From Burkholderiaceae bacterium (GTDB taxonomy: Bacteria; Pseudomonadota; Gammaproteobacteria; Burkholderiales; Burkholderiaceae_C): DNA of 64,000 nucleotides. The position numbers and the translations under genes were made by a program. The notes beneath the pieces are model-generated. The model was not told the origin of the DNA and ran no database searches. It worked only from the letters and a program-made list of their open reading frames with translations. The stretch lies in contig JAGOPK010000004.1 in assembly GCA_017992055.1 (NCBI GenBank), positions 300,165-364,164 on the forward strand, written 5' to 3'. Shown here piece by piece: positions 41,658 to 49,339 of this stretch (the stretch's first letter is position 1; every line of letters begins with the position of its first letter).

Positions 41658-43861
41658 GCGGCCTCGGTGCTGCGGCTTGCCTTCTTGGCCGGGGCCTTCG
41701 CCGGGGCCTTGCGCGCCACTGCCTTCTTGGCCGGCGCGGCCTTCTTGGCGGGCACGGCCTTCTTGGCCGCCACCTTCTTGGCCGCCACCTTCTTGACCGC
41801 CGTCTTCTTCACCGCCGCGGTGCTGCCGCCCTTCCAGGTCTTGCGCGCCTTCTTCGCCAGGGCCACCACCGCGGCAATGTCCTCGTCGCTGTACATGCCC
41901 TTGACGCCGGAGATCGCGGCCAGCTTCATGCCGTGCTTCAGGCCCAGCTTGTAGATCTCCTTGACCTTCTCCCACTCGGTGTCGCGGCCGATGGTGAAGA
42001 CCTCGAAGCGGCCCTCCAGCGCCAGCACGATGGTCTCGGCCAGGCAGGCGTAGATCACGTTCGGCGGCAGGCCGATGCTCTTCATGCCGCGCACCTTGGT
42101 CGGCAGCTCGATCTCGCCCGATTCGATCACCAGCACGTCGGGCCGCTTGGCCACCTGGTCGGGCGGCAGGTCCAGCGGCCGCGCCACGTCGGTGATCACG
42201 CAGCCGGGCTTGACCTTCATGATGTCCAGGATCTTCTTGCCGGCCCCCGAGGTGCTGGTGACGATCATGTCCATGTCGCCGAGCAGGCTGTCGTAGTCGG
42301 TGCTGCACACCACGTCGGCATCGGGCGTGTCCAGCAGGATCGAGGCCTTCAGCTCCTCCAGCTTCTTCAGGTCGCGCCCGGCGATCACCACCTGCTGGAA
42401 GGCCATGGCCAGCAGCCGCGCACTGACCGAGCCGATGGAACCGGTGGCGCCGATGACCATGGTCTTGGCCTGCACCCGCTGGCCCTTGGGCGGCACCGGC
42501 ACCAGGCCCATGCGGCGCATCGCATCGTGGGCGGCCCACAGCGCGCCCGAGGCGCTGTAGCTGTTGCCGGTGGTGATGGGCAGGCGCGAGCGCCGCGCCA
42601 CCGTGACGCCGGCATCGCCCACCACCTTGGTGAAGGCGCCCAGGCCCATGATCTGCGCGCCCAGCTTCTCGGCGATCTTGGCCGCATGCAGCAGGCGGCG
42701 GTAGGTGAACTCGGGGCTGCGCGCCAGCATCTCGCGCGGCGTGCCGCCCACGCTGATCAGCCAGCCCTCGGCCTCGGCCCCGGCCGGCGAGACGATGTTC
42801 TCCATCTTGCAGTACACCATCGGCGGCAAATGGGCGGCGATGGTCTCCACCTTGTCCATCACGAACTGCGGCGTGCCCTTGGGGATGGGGAAGCCCTTGC
42901 GGATGAAGTCCTGGCTCAGCGGGTGGATCACAAACGCGAAGCGCCGGATGTTGCGGAACTGGCCGGTGGGGTGCAGCAATCGCGGCGCGATCTTCAGCTC
43001 GTCCAGGATCTCGGTGAAGTCGTCGTCCGACACCTCCTCGCTGGGCTTGCCGAGTGCGGCCAGGATCATGGCCTCCAGCGTATTGACGCCGACCACGCGG
43101 TCGAACAGCTTGGGGCTGACGTCGATCACCAGGTTGACCTTGCAGGCCTTGAAGAAGGCCAGGCGCTCGTCGTCGACGGCCGAGGTGATCAGGGTCTTGC
43201 CGGCCAGGTTGTCGGCACTGCCCACCGCCTTGATCTCGGCAAAGGTGCCGACCACCACATGCGACTTGGCCACCGCCGCGGCGATGCGCTTACCCTTGAA
43301 GCCCGACAGCGCCGACTCCAGCACCTCGGCCGGCTTGCCCGACAGCACCCAGTCGCTGCCCTTGGCAAACAGCTCCAGCTGTTCCAGCGAGCTCAGCAGG
43401 GCCGGCGCGCCGGTCTGGAACAGCGCATCGGCGAACTGCAGATTGGGCGTGTAGTCCGACAGGGCCACGGCCATGTCGTAGTTGCGCATGCCGTTCAGGA
43501 ACAGCACCAGGTTGTTGTTGAAGTAGTTGCCCAGCTCATGCTGCACCTGGCGCACCGCGCGCACCTGCAGCAGCCGGCGCAGCGTGGCGCCGGTGGTGGC
43601 CGGCACGCGCGTGACCACGTTGAGCAATCGCTTGGTTTCCTTGTTGACCACGGTGCGCAGGCCCACCTGGTAGTGGTCGCCAATCTCGCCCAGGCCGATG
43701 GCATCGGCCGTGGCCTGGTGGCGGCGCATCAGCTCCCAGGCCTTGCCGGTGTCGTCGTCGGCGCCCAGGCGCTTGACCTGGAAGCGCTGGCCGAGGAAAT
43801 CGGTCTCGAAGGAAAAGTCCTGCTTCGACGCGCCCAGCGTCACCGTCACTACCTTCTTCAT
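41654..43861 (-). CDS. acyl-ACP/CoA reductase-like protein with long N-terminal domain and PAKKA tail
   Basis: A 735-residue protein. Residues about 350-650 resemble the aldehyde-forming acyl-ACP reductases of cyanobacteria: GLGAFTKVV and TTGNSYSASGA precede a Rossmann motif VIGATGSIGS (469-478), and Cys554 in KPGCVITDV falls where the catalytic Cys is expected. The first 350 residues are an unassigned domain, making the protein about twice the usual length. Residues 679-735 are a Lys/Ala/Pro repeat tail (VAAKKAVPAKKAAPAKKA). Between an alcohol dehydrogenase and a wax ester synthase, it most likely makes fatty aldehyde. Start and stop overlap both neighbours. Confidence 0.75.
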   Translation of the reverse strand: MKKVVTVTLGASKQDFSFETDFLGQRFQVKRLGADDDTGKAWELMRRHQATADAIGLGEIGDHYQVGLRTVVNKETKRLLNVVTRVPATTGATLRRLLQVRAVRQVQHELGNYFNNNLVLFLNGMRNYDMAVALSDYTPNLQFADALFQTGAPALLSSLEQLELFAKGSDWVLSGKPAEVLESALSGFKGKRIAAAVAKSHVVVGTFAEIKAVGSADNLAGKTLITSAVDDERLAFFKACKVNLVIDVSPKLFDRVVGVNTLEAMILAALGKPSEEVSDDDFTEILDELKIAPRLLHPTGQFRNIRRFAFVIHPLSQDFIRKGFPIPKGTPQFVMDKVETIAAHLPPMVYCKMENIVSPAGAEAEGWLISVGGTPREMLARSPEFTYRRLLHAAKIAEKLGAQIMGLGAFTKVVGDAGVTVARRSRLPITTGNSYSASGALWAAHDAMRRMGLVPVPPKGQRVQAKTMVIGATGSIGSVSARLLAMAFQQVVIAGRDLKKLEELKASILLDTPDADVVCSTDYDSLLGDMDMIVTSTSGAGKKILDIMKVKPGCVITDVARPLDLPPDQVAKRPDVLVIESGEIELPTKVRGMKSIGLPPNVIYACLAETIVLALEGRFEVFTIGRDTEWEKVKEIYKLGLKHGMKLAAISGVKGMYSDEDIAAVVALAKKARKTWKGGSTAAVKKTAVKKVAAKKVAAKKAVPAKKAAPAKKAVARKAPAKAPAKKASRSTEAA

Positions 43862-45210
43862 GCCTGGGTCTCCGTGGGGTTCTTCTTGCGGGATGGGGTG
43901 GCGGCCTTGCGCGCCGGCTTCTTGGCGGCGGCCTTGGCGGCAGGCTTGGCGGCGGCCTTCGCGGCGGCCTTGGCCGGCGCTTCCACCGGCGGCAGCAGGC
44001 GGCGGATCAGCGCCTCGCACTGCTCCTGGCTCATGTAGCGGGGCACCGGATAGCCGGTATGGGCCTCGTGGCAGGCGGCGGCGGCCAGGGCCGGGATGTC
44101 CTCGGCCTTCAGCGCCGCCAGGTGGGTGGGAATGCCCAGGTCGGCGTTCAGCGCCTCGATGGCATCGAGAAAAGCCTCGGCCAGCGCATCCTCGTCGTCG
44201 CCGGGCCGGCCGACCTTGGCTCGCAGCGCCAGCTGGGCCAGGCGGGGCACGATGGCTGGCGCCGAATAGCGCAGCACATGCGGCAGCACCATGGCATTGG
44301 CCAGGCCGTGCGGCGTGTGGTATTTGCCGCCGAACTGGTGGGCGATGGCATGCACATAGCCGACGTTGGCCCGTGTGAAGGCCAGGCCGGCATAGGTGGA
44401 GGCCAGCGCCATGCTCTCGCGCGCGCCGACATTGCCGCCGTCGCGGTAGCAGGTGCGCAGGTTGGCAAAGATCATCGCCACCGCCGACAGCGCCAGACCA
44501 TCGGTGTAGGGCGTGGCCCATTGGCCGACGAAGGCCTCGACCGCATGCGTCAGCGCGTCGATGCCGGTGGCCGCGGTCACCGCCGGCGGCAGGCCGGTCA
44601 TCAGCAGCGGATCGAGTGCGGCCATGCGCGGCACCAGGCGCGGATCGACGATCACCACCTTGGTCTCGCGCTCGGGGTCGGCGATGACCGCGGCCACCGT
44701 GACCTCGGAGCCGGTGCCGGCGGTGGTGGGCACGGCATACACGGTCAGCGGAGAGCAGCGGCCCTTCAGGTAGCCGGCCAGCGAGCGCAGCGGCCGCGGA
44801 TTGGCCATGGCCATGGCAATCGCCTTGGCCGCATCCATGGACGAGCCGCCACCGACGGCCACCAGGGCGTCGCATTCGTGCTGTTTGCAAAAGGCGATGC
44901 CACGCTCGATCAGCGGGATCGGCGCATCGGGCGTGATCTGGTCGAACACCACGAACTCGGTGCCGCCGGCGGTCAGGGCCTCGCACAGCGGGTTCAGCAG
45001 GCCCAGCTTGGCCACCACCGCGTCGGTGACGATCAGCACGCGCTGGTGGCCGAAACCGGCCACGGCCTCGCCGAGCCGGCGGCTGCTGCCCGGGCCGACC
45101 AGCAGCGTGGGCTGCGGGATCGGGATGTAGCGCGTGAGCTTGCCGGCGCCTTTCATCAAGGCCCCCAGGCCGGCGGCGCGGGTCGCTTCAGGAATCAGGT
45201 CCAGGATCAC
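43858..45210 (-). CDS. iron-containing alcohol dehydrogenase with Lys/Ala-rich tail
   Basis: A 450-residue group III alcohol dehydrogenase. NAD(P) binding is by GGGSSMD (120-126), and the metal ligands Asp218, His222, His287 and His301 have exactly the family spacing. It should interconvert long-chain aldehyde and alcohol. Residues 411-450 form a basic, Ala-rich extension (KAAAKAAAKPAAKAAAKKPA) absent from ordinary members. First gene of the wax-ester operon, coupled to the reductase by ATGA. The MarR-family gene lies upstream on the same strand, with a 112-base gap that should hold the promoter. Confidence 0.92.
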   Translation of the reverse strand: MILDLIPEATRAAGLGALMKGAGKLTRYIPIPQPTLLVGPGSSRRLGEAVAGFGHQRVLIVTDAVVAKLGLLNPLCEALTAGGTEFVVFDQITPDAPIPLIERGIAFCKQHECDALVAVGGGSSMDAAKAIAMAMANPRPLRSLAGYLKGRCSPLTVYAVPTTAGTGSEVTVAAVIADPERETKVVIVDPRLVPRMAALDPLLMTGLPPAVTAATGIDALTHAVEAFVGQWATPYTDGLALSAVAMIFANLRTCYRDGGNVGARESMALASTYAGLAFTRANVGYVHAIAHQFGGKYHTPHGLANAMVLPHVLRYSAPAIVPRLAQLALRAKVGRPGDDEDALAEAFLDAIEALNADLGIPTHLAALKAEDIPALAAAACHEAHTGYPVPRYMSQEQCEALIRRLLPPVEAPAKAAAKAAAKPAAKAAAKKPARKAATPSRKKNPTETQA

Positions 45211-45322
45211 CCCAGTCTCCAGCGATGTGTCGAGGCCAGAGTGTCGCGGCTGTGACCGGACTTTGTGATGGACAGCTTCCCCTAGATGCCAGGCCGGATG
45301 GCGAGGATCGCGGCCTTGTGCA

Positions 45323-45814
45323 TCAGCCCGGGCGTCGGCAGCTGGCGGCCTTGTGCAGCAGCTCGGCGAGCATCAGGCGCTCGGCCGTGCTCAGGGCGTC
45401 CAGGGATTGACGCTCCCGGGCCAGCAGGCGCTGGGTGGCGCTGCGCACCATGTCACCACCGGCGGCGGTGACATGGATGTGCATGGCCCGGCGGTCCAGC
45501 GGACTCTGCAGGCGCTCGATGAGGCCGCGGCGCAGCAGCTTGTCCAGGCAGCTGGCAATGTAGGGCGGCGTCACCGCCAGCGCGTTGGCCAGCTCGGACG
45601 CGGTGAGCCCGGGGTTGCGCGCCACCAGCGCCAGCACCGTGAACTCGATCTGGCGCAGGTCCAGGCCGCGGCCCACCTCGGCGGCGAAGACGGCGTCGGT
45701 GACGATCTGCGCCTGGGCCAGCTGGTAGCCCACCAGGCGCAGCAGATCACCTTCTTCGAGCTGGCCGGCCGGGGTCAGTTGCGAGGCTTCGAGGGCGCTG
45801 GCGGGATCGGACAT
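45323..45814 (-). CDS. MarR-family transcriptional regulator
   Basis: A 163-residue winged-helix regulator (FTVLALVARNPGLTASELAN, ALAVTPPYIASCLDKLLRRG, then the wing ERLQSPLDRRAMHIHVT). ATG 45814 gives a typical length; 45853 would add 13 residues. It precedes the wax-ester operon on the same strand and is a candidate regulator of it, probably answering to a phenolic or lipid ligand. No clear palindrome was seen in the gap at 45211-45322. Confidence 0.88.
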   Translation of the reverse strand: MSDPASALEASQLTPAGQLEEGDLLRLVGYQLAQAQIVTDAVFAAEVGRGLDLRQIEFTVLALVARNPGLTASELANALAVTPPYIASCLDKLLRRGLIERLQSPLDRRAMHIHVTAAGGDMVRSATQRLLARERQSLDALSTAERLMLAELLHKAASCRRPG

Positions 45815-45874
45815 CGCCGCATTGTGCAATCCGCCGGCCTGGCGCCCGGCCATCCGGCCACCCGCCAGAGCGCT

Positions 45875-47584
45875 TCAGCGGCAGCTGAAGCTCTCGGCCC
45901 GCTCCACGTCGCCGGAGCCGTTGTAGCGCGCCACCTGCGGATAGGGGCACAGCGGACGGGTGCGGTCGGCGGCCCAGCTGGCGGGCAGCTCGCGGTTGAC
46001 GCCGCCGGCATTGCCGGTGCCGCGGGCCTGGGCCACGATGCGGTCGGGCGCCACGCCCTTTTCCACCCAGTCGACCAGGGCGGCCAGGGCGTCGTACTGG
46101 TCGGTGGCCACGCCACCGCTGCTGTGGTTCATGCCGGGCACGCGGAAGAAGCGGACAAAACGCGCCGCCCGACCCTGGTTCTGCTGGTCCAGTTCGGCAT
46201 ACCAGCGCTTGGTGTCGTCGATGGAAAACACGCCGTCGGACACGCCATGGACCACGATCATCTTGCCGCCCCGGTCGCGCAGCGTGTCCAGCCGCGACGG
46301 GTTGGGCGGGGTCATGAACGACATCGCGCTCTCGGTGTAGGTGGCGTTGGTGGCCGACAGCAGGGGGTAGTCGAGGTCGAAGTTGTAGTTGAAGGCAAAG
46401 CTGCGGGTATCGGCCATCACGCCGGACTGGGGCGGCACCTGGAAGATGATGCCCACGGCAACGGGATCGCGGGCCGCGCCCACCGAGGACGTGAACTTCC
46501 AGCCGGCCCAGCTGCTGCCCACCAGGCCGGGGTCATAGGGCTGGGTGGCATACAAGGCTTCGCCACGGCTGGTCAGCGGGCCGTAGTACATGGCGTCGAT
46601 GGCCGACTTCTGCGCCGCCGTCAGGCAGCTGCCGTCGCGGGCGCCGCTGCAGGTGGGCACGTCGCGGAACAGGTTGAACGCGGTGCGACAGGCCTCCACG
46701 TCCTGCACCAGCTGGTCGGCCACGCCGTCCAGCGCATCGCATTTGGCATTGATCGCCGCCGCCACCGTGTTGCGCTCGGCCTGGCTGAAGGCGGTCGACA
46801 GGTCCAGCACATCGGTGGCGATCTTGCGCAGCTGCTGCGCGGTGTAGAGCTGGGCGGCGGCGGCCTTGGGCAGGTTGAAACCGGGTGAATTGGCCAGCAC
46901 GCCATCGTACTGATCGGCAAAACGCGCTGCCGCCACCATGGCATGCCGCCCGCCGTTGGAGGTGCCGCCGATGTAGGAGCGGTCGGGACGCTTGCCATAG
47001 GCCTGCGCAATCAGCGCCTTGGCCATCGGCGTGAGCTTTTGCACTGCGCCATAGCCATAGTCGATGCGCGCCTGGGGGTCCATGCCGAACAGCGGGTTCT
47101 GCGCCGCACTGTGGCCGGCGTCGGACGAGATCACCGCAAAGCCCTTGTGCAGGGCATTGCTCAGCGGGCCGCCGCTGCCGGCCACGCCGGCGGCCGTGGC
47201 CACGCTGCCATCGGTGCCGCCATTGCCCTGGTAGTAGAAGCGGCCGTTCCATTGCAGCGGCAGGCGCATCTCGAAACCGATGGCATAGGTCTGGCCGTCC
47301 ACCGTGCTGATGCGCTCGTGCATCTTGCCGGTGACCCGGCAGTGCGCGGCAATCGGCTGCCCGCCCACCGTCAGCGTGCCAGCCGCCATCTCGGTGGCCG
47401 TGCCGATGACCGTGGCGGCATGGCTGAAGCCGGCCAGCGCGGCACAGCCACCGGCCAGCGTGGCGCCACTGGCGGCCGACAGCTGCGGCAAGGGCGCCTC
47501 GCTGCCTTCGTCGTTGCCGCCGCAGGCGGCCAGCGCCACGGTCAGACCCAGCACCAGGCTGGTCGATGTCATCGCTTGTTTCAT
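45875..47584 (-). CDS. tannase/feruloyl esterase-family lipoprotein
   Basis: A 569-residue exported esterase. MKQAMTSTSLVLGLTVALAAC is a lipoprotein signal peptide with lipobox LAAC, so the enzyme is lipid-anchored. The family nucleophile motif is GGTSNGGRHAM; the acid and histidine lie in HGVSDGVFS and GMNHSSGG. Cysteine pairs typical of tannases are present. It probably releases ferulic, gallic or similar acids from esterified plant polymers, which fits the adjacent galactan genes. ATG 47584 is chosen because GAGGA precedes it and the signal peptide starts there, rather than at 47599. Confidence 0.88.
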   Translation of the reverse strand: MKQAMTSTSLVLGLTVALAACGGNDEGSEAPLPQLSAASGATLAGGCAALAGFSHAATVIGTATEMAAGTLTVGGQPIAAHCRVTGKMHERISTVDGQTYAIGFEMRLPLQWNGRFYYQGNGGTDGSVATAAGVAGSGGPLSNALHKGFAVISSDAGHSAAQNPLFGMDPQARIDYGYGAVQKLTPMAKALIAQAYGKRPDRSYIGGTSNGGRHAMVAAARFADQYDGVLANSPGFNLPKAAAAQLYTAQQLRKIATDVLDLSTAFSQAERNTVAAAINAKCDALDGVADQLVQDVEACRTAFNLFRDVPTCSGARDGSCLTAAQKSAIDAMYYGPLTSRGEALYATQPYDPGLVGSSWAGWKFTSSVGAARDPVAVGIIFQVPPQSGVMADTRSFAFNYNFDLDYPLLSATNATYTESAMSFMTPPNPSRLDTLRDRGGKMIVVHGVSDGVFSIDDTKRWYAELDQQNQGRAARFVRFFRVPGMNHSSGGVATDQYDALAALVDWVEKGVAPDRIVAQARGTGNAGGVNRELPASWAADRTRPLCPYPQVARYNGSGDVERAESFSCR

Positions 47585-47869
47585 TGTCCTCGTCTCCATC
47601 GTTGGTTGGCCACTGTGTGCAACAAGCCTTTTGATTAAGCTTGTGAATCGCTTGGCACGGCGCGGCGCAATTAATACATGCGTGGATCGGTCGCTAAATT
47701 AGGTAATTCACTTATCTATCTGGCGATCAGTCGACAGGGTGAAGACTGACTTCCGAGGCACTTGCAAAACCGTGACGATCAAGATTATGTAAAACAAAGA
47801 GACCATCACCCGATCGCGGCCACCGTCCGGCTGCCGGACGTCGGCGGCGATGCCGGACCAGAAGATCAG

Positions 47870-47881
47870 TTAATCGATTAA
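47870..47881. promoter_or_regulatory. LacI-type operator O1, distal to GH53 gene
   Basis: A perfect palindrome TTAATCGATTAA with the central CG typical of LacI-family sites, followed by TCCAAC. It is 117 bases before the GH53 ATG and identical to the site before the GH42 gene. Confidence 0.75.
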
Positions 47882-47961
47882 TCCAACGCAATGGCTGTGC
47901 TGCGCAGCTAGGACTTTCACCGATTCGCGGCGCCACGGACCGGCGGATACTGCAACGCAAG

Positions 47962-47973
47962 TTAAACGATTAA
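47962..47973. promoter_or_regulatory. LacI-type operator O2, proximal to GH53 gene
   Basis: TTAAACGATTAA, one mismatch from a perfect palindrome, followed by CCCAAC and ending 14 bases before the GH53 ATG. A regulator here would block initiation. Pairing with O1, 92 bases away, could form a repression loop. Confidence 0.75.
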
Positions 47974-47987
47974 CCCAACCGCAGAGC

Positions 47988-49307
47988 ATGAGCTTCAACC
48001 CTCCGACCGAGCACCTCGGCGCCCGCCATGGGCGGCGGCATGGGCTGCTGGCCGGCCTGGCGTCGGTGCTGCTGCTGGCGGCGGGCCTGTCTGCGCCGGC
48101 CCGCGCGGACCAGGGCATGCAGGGCACGCAAATGGCCATGCAACCGGCCACGCGCCATGCCGCCCACTTCATGCTCGGCGCCGATGTATCGACGCTGGAA
48201 GAAGTCGAGCGCCATGGCGGCCGCTTCGCCACGCCGTCGGGCCAGCCGGCCAGCGCCTTGCAGCTGCTGCGCGCGGCCGGCTTCAACTGGGCACGGCTGC
48301 GGCTGTGGCACACGCCGGTGAATGCCGGCGATGTGTTCGAGGGCAGCCGCCGGGTGTCACGTGCCGGCGAGCCGGTGGGCGGCGGCAACAACGGCCTGGC
48401 GCTGACCCTGCGCCTGGCCCAGCGGGCCAAGGCCCAGGGCCTGAAGCTGCTGCTGGACCTGCACTACAGCGATTTCTGGACCGATCCCGGCCAGCAGGCC
48501 AAGCCGGTCGCCTGGTCCGGGCTGCAGGGCGAGGCCTTGCAGCAGGCCGTGCGCGCCTACACCGCCGAGGTGCTGCGCGCCCTGCATGCGGCCGGCGCCA
48601 GCCCGGACATGGTGCAGGTCGGCAACGAGGTCAACGGCGGCATGCTGTGGCCCGATGGCAAGACCTGGCAGCAGACGCCGGACGAGGTGATCGGCGGCAC
48701 GGCCGCCTTCCATGCGCTGCTCAAGGCCGGCATCGCCGGCGTGCGCGACACCGATGGTCTGCGCGGCGGCGCGCCGCTGCCGGTGATGCTGCACCTGGCC
48801 AAGGGGGGCGACAACGCGCTGTTCCGCCGTGTCTTCGACGGCTTCGTCGCCGACGGCGTGGCCTTCGATGCCATCGGCCTGAGCTGGTACCCGTATTTCC
48901 ACGGCCCGATTGCCGGCCTGCGCGCCAACCTGGCCGATCTGTCGGCGCGTTATGGCAAGCCGCTGGTGGTGGTGGAAACCGCCTATGCCTGGACGCCCGA
49001 CAACCCCGGCGGCCATCCGCCGGTGCTGGACCGCGAGCGCATCGCCGCCTCGGGCTACCCGGCCACGCCGCAGGGCCAGATCCAGATGCTCAGCGAGGTG
49101 GTCGAGGCCGTGGCCGCCGTGCCCCAGGGCCTGGGCGTCTTCTACTGGGAGCCTGCCTGGCTGGCCGTGGACGGCGCCGGCTGGCGCAGCGGCGACGGCA
49201 ATGGCTGGGCCAACCAGACCCTGTTCGACGAGCGCGGCCGCGCCCTGCCCAGCCTGGGCGCGATGCGCGCCGCGGCGCCCTGGGCACCTCGCGCCGCCCG
49301 CCCCTGA
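47988..49307 (+). CDS. GH53 endo-beta-1,4-galactanase
   Basis: A 439-residue exported enzyme with a signal peptide ending near residue 40 (LAGLASVLLLAAGLSAPARA). It cuts the beta-1,4-galactan side chains of pectin or arabinogalactan I. Family markers are FMLGADVSTLEEVE, LRLWHTP, LLLDLHYSDFWTDPG and the catalytic pair VGNEVNGGMLW (acid/base Glu) and VVVETAYAW (nucleophile Glu). It starts the plus-strand galactan operon with a TonB receptor 32 bases downstream, behind two LacI-type operators. Confidence 0.93.
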   Translation: MSFNPPTEHLGARHGRRHGLLAGLASVLLLAAGLSAPARADQGMQGTQMAMQPATRHAAHFMLGADVSTLEEVERHGGRFATPSGQPASALQLLRAAGFNWARLRLWHTPVNAGDVFEGSRRVSRAGEPVGGGNNGLALTLRLAQRAKAQGLKLLLDLHYSDFWTDPGQQAKPVAWSGLQGEALQQAVRAYTAEVLRALHAAGASPDMVQVGNEVNGGMLWPDGKTWQQTPDEVIGGTAAFHALLKAGIAGVRDTDGLRGGAPLPVMLHLAKGGDNALFRRVFDGFVADGVAFDAIGLSWYPYFHGPIAGLRANLADLSARYGKPLVVVETAYAWTPDNPGGHPPVLDRERIAASGYPATPQGQIQMLSEVVEAVAAVPQGLGVFYWEPAWLAVDGAGWRSGDGNGWANQTLFDERGRALPSLGAMRAAAPWAPRAARP

Positions 49308-49339
49308 AACCAACTCAGAACCTCTGCCGGAGACCGACC

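Larger units (their letters stand above)
47585..47987. other. divergent intergenic region, tannase gene / GH53 gene
   Basis: About 400 bases with no gene. It is clearly richer in A+T than its surroundings. It holds two LacI-type palindromes (47870-47881 and 47962-47973, 92 bases apart) and GATACT (47946-47951), a possible -10 for the GH53 gene just before the second operator. TTGCAA (47762-47767) with TATGTA 18 bases on is another weak promoter candidate. No RNA gene was recognised. Confidence 0.6.

Noticed and set aside
41654-44986. Possible fusion protein of alcohol dehydrogenase and reductase (1110 codons)
   Set aside because: The upstream part is a different frame inside the dehydrogenase gene. 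The two real genes have their own starts and a normal four-base overlap.
47891-47911. Six-codon mini-ORF (MAVLRS) after operator O1, possible leader peptide
   Set aside because: No ribosome site, no attenuator hairpin pair and no regulatory codon run; likely chance.
47600-47987. AT-rich stretch as an integration site or mobile-element scar
   Set aside because: No terminal repeats, integrase or transposase remnants; the A+T content is explained by promoters and LacI-type operators.
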